From: Betaproteobacteria bacterium HGW-Betaproteobacteria-3
Lineage (GTDB): Bacteria; Pseudomonadota; Gammaproteobacteria; Burkholderiales; Burkholderiaceae_C
Length of the DNA stretch: 33,978 nucleotides
NCBI GenBank assembly: GCA_002842205.1
Contig: PHCI01000031.1
Span: 1 to 33,978 of the forward strand
Direction: 5' to 3'
The stretch's first letter is position 1. Each line of letters starts with the position of its first letter. Positions 1 through 6,087 of the stretch are shown here, piece by piece. The translations under genes were made by a program, and so were the position numbers. The notes beneath the pieces are model-generated. The model searched no databases, had not been told where the DNA came from, and saw nothing but the letters and a program-made list of their open reading frames with translations.

Positions 1-56
1 CCGTCGATGACTACGAGGCCTTGCTGCCCTGGCGCATCGCCACGCCCAAGACCTGA
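1..56 (+). CDS. C-terminal end of an IS66-family transposase (TnpC), partial
   Basis: The first 56 bases encode the last 17 residues of a protein running in from outside the window (frame from base 3, TGA at 54-56). The segment DDYEALLPWR resembles the extreme C-terminus of IS66-family transposases, which commonly end in an ELLPW-like motif. An IS66-type terminal inverted repeat follows about 40 bp later, which supports the call. The rest of the gene lies to the left, so it cannot be said whether the element is intact. Confidence 0.55.
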   Translation, partial: VDDYEALLPWRIATPKT

Positions 57-98
57 ACTGCGGGACAGCGCAAGGGGTGGGGTCTATTGACCGCTTAC
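1..98 (+). mobile_element. Right end of an IS66-family insertion sequence
   Basis: The element ends at CCGCTTAC (91-98). Read inwards on the minus strand this is GTAAGCGG, and GTAAGC is the usual start of IS66-family terminal inverted repeats. A transposase C-terminus lies just inside the end. The bases directly after 98 continue a second, different IS66 transposase tail, so this copy appears to have inserted into another IS66 element. The left end and target duplication are outside the window. Confidence 0.6.
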
Positions 99-257
99 TG
101 CCTATCTGCGCGATATCCTGGAACGTCTGCCCACGCAGCCAGCCAGCCGCATTGACGAGTTGCTGCCCCATCGCTGGGCACCGGCCTCCTGAGCTCCAAT
201 CTTCATACAGCTGTATAGACTTGGGCGCCCGTCAAGACGGGATGGCCGGACGCTTAC
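99..257 (+). mobile_element. Remnant right end of a second, disrupted IS66-family element
   Basis: This stretch holds a transposase tail (100-192) and a second IS66-like end, CGCTTAC at 251-257 (GTAAGCG read inwards). Its 5' part is cut at base 98/99 by the neighbouring IS66 end. The two inverted repeats share GTAAGCG and then diverge, so these are two different IS66 members and not a duplication of one. Confidence 0.6.
100..192 (+). pseudogene. IS66 transposase (TnpC) C-terminal fragment
   Basis: Reading from base 100 gives AYLRDILERLPTQPASRIDE followed by LLPHRW, with a TGA at 190-192. The pattern LRD-LERLPT-P-RIDELLPHRW is the well-known C-terminus of IS66 TnpC transposases. The reading frame is closed upstream by a stop inside the other IS66 end (TGA at 88-90), so the gene is truncated and non-functional here. 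Confidence 0.75.
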
Positions 258-258
258 C

Positions 259-468
259 TTCATAGAGACCGGGCAGCCAGGCTTCTGTAAAGTCCCGCCA
301 GTCGTTCCGCCCGAGATGGACGAAGCGGATTGGAAGGCGCACTTCGAAAAATTGGATGTTTTTGAGCTGTGGCGGCTGCTGTCGCTCCTGCCCAAGACCT
401 ACGAAGACGTCTGGCGGGAATGGTTCTTGCCCACCTCCATCGGACACGCCACGTCATCTCCGGATTAG
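259..468 (+). pseudogene. C-terminal fragment of an unidentified protein cut by the IS66 element
   Basis: A frame that is open from the IS66 boundary runs to TAG at 466-468. It includes an internal ATG at 316 (50 codons from there) and reads protein-like, with the segments MDEADWKAHFEKLDVFELWR and LLPKTYEDVWREWFLP. The composition (W, E, L, aromatic spacing) looks like real coding sequence and not random frame. I do not recognise the family. It is probably the 3' end of a gene interrupted at 257. A short free-standing gene starting at 316 is possible but has no clear ribosome binding site. Confidence 0.35.
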
Positions 469-482
469 CCACAAAAGGCTAA
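465..482. repeat. Palindromic 18-mer, operator-like
   Basis: TTAGCC-ACAAAA-GGCTAA has perfect 6-bp arms around 6 bases. Its layout (GCC, A-rich 6-base centre, GGC) matches the hipB operator-like sites at 13573-13590 and 13687-13704. It lies 30 bp from the next such site at 495-512. It could also act as a weak hairpin. Confidence 0.4.
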
Positions 483-484
483 GA

Positions 485-512
485 CATAAAAAAGTTTGCC
501 TATTTAGGCATA
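485..512 (-). terminator. Probable intrinsic terminator of the seven-gene operon
   Basis: Read on the minus strand, just after the stop of the last operon gene (530), the sequence forms a hairpin TGCCT-AAAT-AGGCA followed by AACTTTTTT. The stem is short, so termination may be modest. The same bases (495-512, TTTGCC-TATTTA-GGCATA) also resemble the hipB operators, so the palindrome might instead be, or also be, a repressor site. Confidence 0.5.
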
Positions 513-529
513 GCGTCTTTTCTCACACG

Positions 530-1498
530 TCAGGAAAAGCGCATTTGAAAAATGGTTACTTCATCTGAAGCCGTGGAATAACCTTCCTCGTTGTATTCGA
601 TGGCCCTCGCATAACACAGCTGCACGCGCTGCAGTTCCCTGGCTGCCAGAGCCACACCCAACGTCGAGAGTTTTGTGTTCATTGGGCAGACAACCGTGTT
701 GTAGTCGGGTAGACGAGCGATCTCGTTCAGCAGGACGCGCTTCGTGGCGAGCGGGTCAACACAGGAAAAAGTGAATGTATTTACCGCCGAGCTAAGACTT
801 GTTCTTCTTTCGACGAACTTCTGGACATCTTCGAAAAACCGCCGATTGGTCTGAAAGTGTTGCTCCGAAACAGATTGGCCCTGCTCGCCGATCCCCAACG
901 AGAGGGCATTTGGCTCGAAGGCTTCAATCACCGCTTTCGCGCGCTCATGCTCGAATCCCACTAGCACCACCAGATGCAGGCGCTTGGAAGGAAGCAAATT
1001 ACCGGGAAATCCTAAAACTGAGCGGACTTGGGAAACCCCTCTCGACAGCCACACATCAGCCGGCGCAGTGTTAGTGCTGTATTCATTTGCCCCCGTGTAG
1101 CCGAAGACAATGTTGCGGTCGGGTTTTGCCTCTTGGAGGACGCGGAATAGGATCAGTAGTTGCTCGTGAGTGAAAGTGGTGATATCCACGAAAATCGAGC
1201 CGTCAGGACCTTTGGCAGCCTGCTCCACAACGGTTAGCAAAGAGCGAGCTGTCGCGGTTGGATCATCCAAGTCCAAAACGGCTGACGAAGCCTTGTCGCC
1301 GGCAATCTCCATCATCATTTGGAGATTGCGTGCGGCGAGCTCACCAGCTTGCGGGTTCCGAAAGAGCAAGGCTTGGGCATATGAGCCGATCAATCCTTGG
1401 CCGATAGCGCGACAGCGATCCTCAAAGCTCGCCATTGCCACGAACAAAGAAATAGGCTCGTCCAATACCCCTGAGAGATTCTTAATTGCGAGCTTCAT
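530..1498 (-). CDS. Unknown Rossmann-like protein (322 aa), last gene of defence-type operon
   Basis: I do not know a name for this family. Visible signatures are SFEDRC near residues 24-29, a strand followed by acid in IFVDITTF (102-109), VGFEHERA (180-187), a PMNTKLSTLG loop (272-281) and YNEEGYS near the C-terminus (302-308). The alternation of hydrophobic strands with acidic or glycine turns suggests one or two alpha/beta Rossmann-like units, a layout seen in nucleotide-sensing proteins. That link is inference. No signal peptide or membrane segment is present. The ATG overlaps the TGA of the upstream ATPase gene (ATGA), so the two are translationally coupled and probably act together. A role as ligand sensor or effector is possible. 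No catalytic motif is certain. Confidence 0.75.
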   Translation of the reverse strand: MKLAIKNLSGVLDEPISLFVAMASFEDRCRAIGQGLIGSYAQALLFRNPQAGELAARNLQMMMEIAGDKASSAVLDLDDPTATARSLLTVVEQAAKGPDGSIFVDITTFTHEQLLILFRVLQEAKPDRNIVFGYTGANEYSTNTAPADVWLSRGVSQVRSVLGFPGNLLPSKRLHLVVLVGFEHERAKAVIEAFEPNALSLGIGEQGQSVSEQHFQTNRRFFEDVQKFVERRTSLSSAVNTFTFSCVDPLATKRVLLNEIARLPDYNTVVCPMNTKLSTLGVALAARELQRVQLCYARAIEYNEEGYSTASDEVTIFQMRFS

Positions 1499-3312
1499 TC
1501 GAACTCCAGAGTCGTCTGAGAATCGTCGATGATCGTACCAAGTCGAGATTGCTCAAAATCGCGCACCGTTCTCGCAGGATTTACCAGTGCGGACTGGAGA
1601 AAAGCGCTCTGTACGAAAAGGTAGCCTGCAAACCCCGTCGGGTCCAGCTTGAACATAGGCGCTAATCGACGGGTCAGAACGTAGCGGCGAGTGCGGCTAC
1701 GGCCATCCTTCGATCCAATCATTGCCTCGTACAGAAAACCGTGCCGCACACCTAACTTCAAAATTCGCATCACTTCGTCCGGCGGTGTATCACTTAGCGC
1801 AATGGAAAGCACGCGCCGCTCAGATCGGTCGGACATGAGTATCTTCTGGAAGACACCACCAAGCGCCTGAATTAAATTGCGCAGCTGCTTGAAATCATCC
1901 TTCGACCCAAGCTCACTGAAGACGTCGTCGGCTTCGTCGACCAGCTTGTCAAGGTTGTCGATCATCAGCGCGTCGGCGCTGTCTCGCACCACCTGATCCT
2001 GAATCGCAGGTCTGATGGACTGAATTTTGAGCGGGCTTAATCCGTCACTCTTGGCGTGGCTTATTTTGATTTCTTCGGCATACATTGATGCGGCGTCATC
2101 CAGAAAGAATCGGATGATCCCGGATGAAATGTGCACGAGCTGGTCAAATCCCGCATACAAGTACGAGCTGCCCTGCTTGGAGGTTCCACCTAGGCTCTTG
2201 ATGTAGTCTGGGCGTGCATAGCGGGTGGCGTCATCCCCGGGACTGAAGCCTCGGCCTTCCAGCGCCCATTTGGCCTTCAGTTCTTCTTTCAGTTTTTCGA
2301 TGGCCTCTTCCTGCACCTTAGCCACCGGAAAAAAGTCTTTTGCGGGGACGTTAATTCCATTCTCTGCAAGCCGCTTCGTGACAATCGCCTCAACCCACGC
2401 AGGAAACTTTCCCTTCGCCAGGCCGCCGGTGTAAATGGTCGATATATCCACCTCCTTGAAGTCATGCGGCGACTCAATGCGCTGGTTCGCAGAGGTCCGG
2501 TAGTGTTTGTAGCCCAACTGAGTGGAAATTTTTAGCGAGACCTTCGCGCCTGTTCGATAGGAGACCCAAGTATTCAGCACCTGGGTCTGGATCGAGTTCA
2601 GATTGTCTGAATCGTCGAGCAGCACGTAGACCGGCTTGCCCCGGGGCAAGAACGACAGCGAGGTTAGGTTTGCGCACAAAGGGAACAGGAATTCGCGGTA
2701 TCCAACCACCCGCCCTCGGAACGGAACATACTCCTCCGTCAGAGACAGCTGGCGCATGTAGTCCATAAATTCACTGTATCTAGCGTCGATCGCTTCTATC
2801 GCTTGGAGCAACGGGTCGCCATTCGGCGCGGCCTCCGACGGTGCAGAGGTATTTGCGTCTAATCCAGCCAGGCGGGAGAGAACCATCTTGTCCAAGAACG
2901 GTCGCAACTCTTGACGAACCGCATCGTTGTCCAACTCCGCTCCTGTGTGCTCCTTCAGGGACTGAAGCACTTTCGAGGCCAGAAAAAGGCAGAGAGAGTG
3001 CTCCGCGAGCACAGTGCCTGCAAACTGATTTTTTATGCGTTCGAATTCGGCAATATCAAGATCTGTTGATTTGATCGAGGCATAGAGCCCCAGGTACGGC
3101 AGATCAGCTATCTTGCAACCCAATTCCAGCGCCTTGCAGTCGGGCGCCAAGAGTCGAAGCATCATGCTTTTTCCACAGCCTCGATGGCCATGAACGAACA
3201 CATGCCCTTGGTCTTCGATCTCGAAGTTCTCCGCCAGGGGGACATACAGGCGCCGCATCTCCGCCGCATCCATCATCTCCGGCGAGGAAACAGTAAACGG
3301 GTTGCTGTTCAT
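1495..3312 (-). CDS. ORC/CDC6-like P-loop ATPase (605 aa)
   Basis: A large cytoplasmic NTPase. Walker A is HGHRGCGKSM (residues 41-50, Lys48) and a Walker B-like segment VLLDDSDNLN lies at 230-239. The start region NPFTVSSPEM and the HVFVHGHRGCGKSMMLR block resemble ORC-CDC6 family AAA ATPases found in bacterial defence loci. The C-terminal half is helical with no recognised domain and may bind partner proteins or DNA. I chose the ATG at 3312 because it forms an ATGA overlap with the stop of the HD gene and has an AGGGTGGAAG-like ribosome site. A GTG at 3381 would add 23 residues but overlap the HD gene by 73 bp. It is coupled to the next gene by a second ATGA overlap. The likely role is an ATP-driven switch or scaffold of the system. 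Confidence 0.8.
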   Translation of the reverse strand: MNSNPFTVSSPEMMDAAEMRRLYVPLAENFEIEDQGHVFVHGHRGCGKSMMLRLLAPDCKALELGCKIADLPYLGLYASIKSTDLDIAEFERIKNQFAGTVLAEHSLCLFLASKVLQSLKEHTGAELDNDAVRQELRPFLDKMVLSRLAGLDANTSAPSEAAPNGDPLLQAIEAIDARYSEFMDYMRQLSLTEEYVPFRGRVVGYREFLFPLCANLTSLSFLPRGKPVYVLLDDSDNLNSIQTQVLNTWVSYRTGAKVSLKISTQLGYKHYRTSANQRIESPHDFKEVDISTIYTGGLAKGKFPAWVEAIVTKRLAENGINVPAKDFFPVAKVQEEAIEKLKEELKAKWALEGRGFSPGDDATRYARPDYIKSLGGTSKQGSSYLYAGFDQLVHISSGIIRFFLDDAASMYAEEIKISHAKSDGLSPLKIQSIRPAIQDQVVRDSADALMIDNLDKLVDEADDVFSELGSKDDFKQLRNLIQALGGVFQKILMSDRSERRVLSIALSDTPPDEVMRILKLGVRHGFLYEAMIGSKDGRSRTRRYVLTRRLAPMFKLDPTGFAGYLFVQSAFLQSALVNPARTVRDFEQSRLGTIIDDSQTTLEFE

Positions 3313-4421
3313 TTCTTCCACCCTTCTTTCGCGCGACCAGCAAGTGTTAGCCCCTTTAGTTCGGGCATCCCGTCCCTCCACGCATCCTGCGCTCCGGGGT
3401 ATCCCTCCTTAGCCGGTATTCGAAAGGAATAGCGGTCGACTTCTGCCAAAACCCAAATGGACGGCCTTTCCTCCCGGTCCTCCATTAACTCGATGCATAC
3501 GTCCAGTTCATTTGTCTGAAGTCCCGGGTCTAGGAACTGATTGCAGTATCGGCGTTCGCAGTCCAGCTTGACAATTCTGTCCAGTACATCATCGATAAGG
3601 TACTTTTCCGCGCTCACTCCGGCGGCATCTGGAGGCAGTGGATAAGAAGCAAGCAAATACTTGGTATTGATTGCCAGATGCAGCTTGAAGCATCCATTGG
3701 GAATGCAAACCGCACCGCGCACACTCGATGCGTAGTAGTGAAAAAGTTTATTGTGGTCGGGAAGCGTGCCGGCTGCGATATGGTGGCGCCCGGCCCTTGA
3801 GGCGTGCTCGCAAATCTCATCAGCGAATCGCACCAAAGCCGCCACTTGGCGCGGTCGGCAGGTGATCGCCGCAATCGGGATGCCGTCCATCGGCAACTGC
3901 CCAATAGTGTCTTTATCGCCGGAAAGCGTTTTACCGCCGTGGGCCTGGGCTATTTTGCTTATCAGCATAGCCTCCGCCTGATCCAGTCCGATGTTCCCTC
4001 CGTACATAGCGAGCATCGTGCTTACATGCTTTTCATGCTCCTCCCGACCATCTATGTTGCCCGCGTCGTGCAGCCTAATGGCGCACAGCAGCAAATACAC
4101 CTCGTAGGGCGTCAAGCCGACCTTCGGGTTTTTTGGCAGCCCAAGAAGAAAACCCGCATATCGGACAACTTCGTCAAAGTGATCAGGACCGTGATCTGTA
4201 TAGATGCCGGGACTCTTCGACAAGCAAGACAATCCGGCATTGATGTAAGGATAGACATGCTCACGCAGTCCCGCGAGGAGATGGGTGTACCTTGTCCAGT
4301 AGTCGGCATTGCGGTCCGGAAGATCATCCCTGTGCTCGTTCAACACGCGTTGGGCATACTCCTCCAGGGGAAGTAGGTTATGAGTCACGTCATGAAGCCC
4401 TGGTGTTTTCTCGCTGCTCAC
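3309..4421 (-). CDS. HD-domain phosphohydrolase-like protein (370 aa)
   Basis: The protein carries a complete-looking HD metal site: YTDHGPDH (His77, His81), the RLHDAG doublet (His118-Asp119), further His at 129 and 161, and Asp201 in RFADEICEH. HD proteins hydrolyse phosphoester bonds in nucleotides or nucleic acids. The TDHGPDH block resembles the HD variant that accompanies Hsp90-like ATPases in bacterial conflict loci. The C-terminal 150 residues look beta-rich and are unassigned. The start is a GTG 27 bp after the DUF6339-like gene. No better ATG is available before the HD core, so the start is fairly but not fully sure. Nuclease, nucleotidase and cyclic-nucleotide hydrolase roles are all possible. 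Confidence 0.8.
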   Translation of the reverse strand: MSSEKTPGLHDVTHNLLPLEEYAQRVLNEHRDDLPDRNADYWTRYTHLLAGLREHVYPYINAGLSCLSKSPGIYTDHGPDHFDEVVRYAGFLLGLPKNPKVGLTPYEVYLLLCAIRLHDAGNIDGREEHEKHVSTMLAMYGGNIGLDQAEAMLISKIAQAHGGKTLSGDKDTIGQLPMDGIPIAAITCRPRQVAALVRFADEICEHASRAGRHHIAAGTLPDHNKLFHYYASSVRGAVCIPNGCFKLHLAINTKYLLASYPLPPDAAGVSAEKYLIDDVLDRIVKLDCERRYCNQFLDPGLQTNELDVCIELMEDREERPSIWVLAEVDRYSFRIPAKEGYPGAQDAWRDGMPELKGLTLAGRAKEGWKK

Positions 4422-4448
4422 TCTTTAGAACTATGGGCATGCGCTGCA

Positions 4449-5219
4449 TCACGCGTTCGCAACTTCACACTGCTGAATATAAGCCTCGACCATGGACTCC
4501 ATATGTGCCGAATCTATGGCATCAAGAATCGTCACGCCCCCCACCAGCACCAGATGCTTGGCCAGCGCTCGAACATCCTTGCGCACATCAAACGGCCTAC
4601 CCGCGGCATGCCTCTTAAGTAGTGGCCGGAGGACGGCCTGCATGATGGTCCTGTTCTTTGAGAAAGCGCGCTCCATGAACGACGCGTACACATCCTGCTT
4701 TGAGAACAACGGCCTCGCAAGCGCCAAGCTTTGTCCGGCCTCCTGGCCCTCGACATAGCAGGTATAGCCGGCCCACCACAATCGAGCGATTCCGTGCCTG
4801 GTCACGCCACGTGACCGATCTCCGACCAAGAAATAGCGGTCTAGCACCGTCCCGTAGGCGCGTTCGAGATTGTCTCCCCTTGCACTGCGCTCGATCGGCC
4901 ACCGCTTACGCATGTAGTTCCAGTATTTAACATGGGACAGATAGGTCCAGAGCCGCGGGTCGCTGGCCTGTGTCAAGGTCAACCCATGGAGCGCCTCGTA
5001 CAGACGCCGCACATTCTCCAAGTCGTGGTCGCCGGTTTCGTCTGGAAGCAGAAGCAGGTCATCGGCAAGCTCATCGAGCTTTGACGGCGCCGACCAAACG
5101 CGGCCGGAAAATGCCTCCTCAATCCACGGCTTCTCATCCTTGTATTTGGCCAGATTAGGACGGATATCGTTTGTGAGTTGCCCCAGCGCATTCTCGCGAA
5201 AAACAGGAAGCTTTGGCAT
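4449..5219 (-). CDS. DUF6339-like protein (256 aa)
   Basis: A soluble helical protein with motifs I associate with the DUF6339 family: DPRLWTYLSHVKYWNY (residues 87-102) and RHGIARLWWAGY (141-152), then LFSKQDVYASFMERAFSKN (171-189). From memory, DUF6339 proteins often sit beside C5 methyltransferases, GHKL ATPases and Z1 proteins in restriction-like loci, and here the gene is in such an operon. Biochemical function is unknown. The ATG lies 1 bp after the stop of the preceding gene, so translation is coupled. Family assignment is by eye and should be confirmed with a profile search. Confidence 0.7.
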   Translation of the reverse strand: MPKLPVFRENALGQLTNDIRPNLAKYKDEKPWIEEAFSGRVWSAPSKLDELADDLLLLPDETGDHDLENVRRLYEALHGLTLTQASDPRLWTYLSHVKYWNYMRKRWPIERSARGDNLERAYGTVLDRYFLVGDRSRGVTRHGIARLWWAGYTCYVEGQEAGQSLALARPLFSKQDVYASFMERAFSKNRTIMQAVLRPLLKRHAAGRPFDVRKDVRALAKHLVLVGGVTILDAIDSAHMESMVEAYIQQCEVANA

Positions 5220-5220
5220 G

Positions 5221-6087
5221 TCAATCCTCCATCCGTTGAAGAACCTGCGTTAAATCTTCCAGGGAATTGTGTAGCGGATCGCCGATCAGTTTGTTGCTGA
5301 GGACCACGCTGCTCTCGCCGCTCTCAGCAAGACTCTCAACGTTGACGCCCAAGTCTTTTAGCTTCCTGGTGATCGTGCGATACCACCTGAGGTCCAGCAA
5401 CGCCTCTCGCTCTTCTTCATGCATCATTTTCTCCAACGCATACACCAGCGCCGGAACCAGAACAGATGCGGAGAGCGTGCTCCGAAGCAACTCATCGCTG
5501 TTCAGGGATATGAATCGATCGTGCGTAGCGGAGGCGAGGTACACCGCAATGCGGTCTCCAGATAGGTCGACGCTCAACGGAGGCGCGTCGTCCTTGTGGC
5601 TGCGGCGAATGGAGAATATGGATGGCAGCTTCGCGAGTTCGTCGTCTTTCTTGTCGGCGTAGAAAACGATGTCCTCGGCCACGGCCAGCGAGTCCCCTTT
5701 AATCAGTCTGAAGCTTCTTCCGGTGAAGTCTGCATGGAATTCATCGCTGGCGTAGTTCAGAACTTCCTGCGTCGCGACGATCAGCCGGCACACCTCAACT
5801 TTGGCGTCGATTTCAGCCACAGGGATGTCGACTTCAAACGATTCATCGGTTGAAGTGAAAAAGGCGCGATACCTGGTTGCCGGACATTCGACGTGAATGG
5901 CGTAGGCAGCGCGGCCCTCCGAGATCAATCGGTTAAGGGACTTGCTGGAGGTCCTGCAGGTCATGCGTATTTTGTAGAACCCCTTGTTTCCGCCCACTTC
6001 GAAGGCAGGCTGAAACATCGCATTTCGGTAGTCGTCCGAGAACCACGCAAGCACCGGGTGTGGATAGAAGCGCGGCTTAATTTGCAT
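5221..6087 (-). CDS. Unknown operon protein (288 aa) between GHKL ATPase and DUF6339-like gene
   Basis: No family recognised. The N-terminal half looks beta-rich (FYPHPVLAWFSDDY near residues 7-20, then FYKIRMTCRTSSKSLNRLI, YAIHVECPATRYRAFF). The C-terminal half is more helical, with a long amphipathic stretch LVPALVYALEKMMHEEEREA and an acidic tail. It has no signal peptide, membrane span, Walker motif or obvious nuclease motif. The ATG overlaps the GHKL ATPase stop by 11 bp and the gene is followed after 1 bp by the next start, so its product is probably made in step with both neighbours, as expected for a complex subunit. An adaptor or DNA-recognition role is only a guess. Confidence 0.75.
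   Translation of the reverse strand: MQIKPRFYPHPVLAWFSDDYRNAMFQPAFEVGGNKGFYKIRMTCRTSSKSLNRLISEGRAAYAIHVECPATRYRAFFTSTDESFEVDIPVAEIDAKVEVCRLIVATQEVLNYASDEFHADFTGRSFRLIKGDSLAVAEDIVFYADKKDDELAKLPSIFSIRRSHKDDAPPLSVDLSGDRIAVYLASATHDRFISLNSDELLRSTLSASVLVPALVYALEKMMHEEEREALLDLRWYRTITRKLKDLGVNVESLAESGESSVVLSNKLIGDPLHNSLEDLTQVLQRMED

Noticed and set aside
3313-3381. GTG start that lengthens the ORC-like ATPase by 23 residues
   Set aside because: It would overlap the HD gene by 73 bp and has a weaker ribosome site than the ATGA start at 3312.
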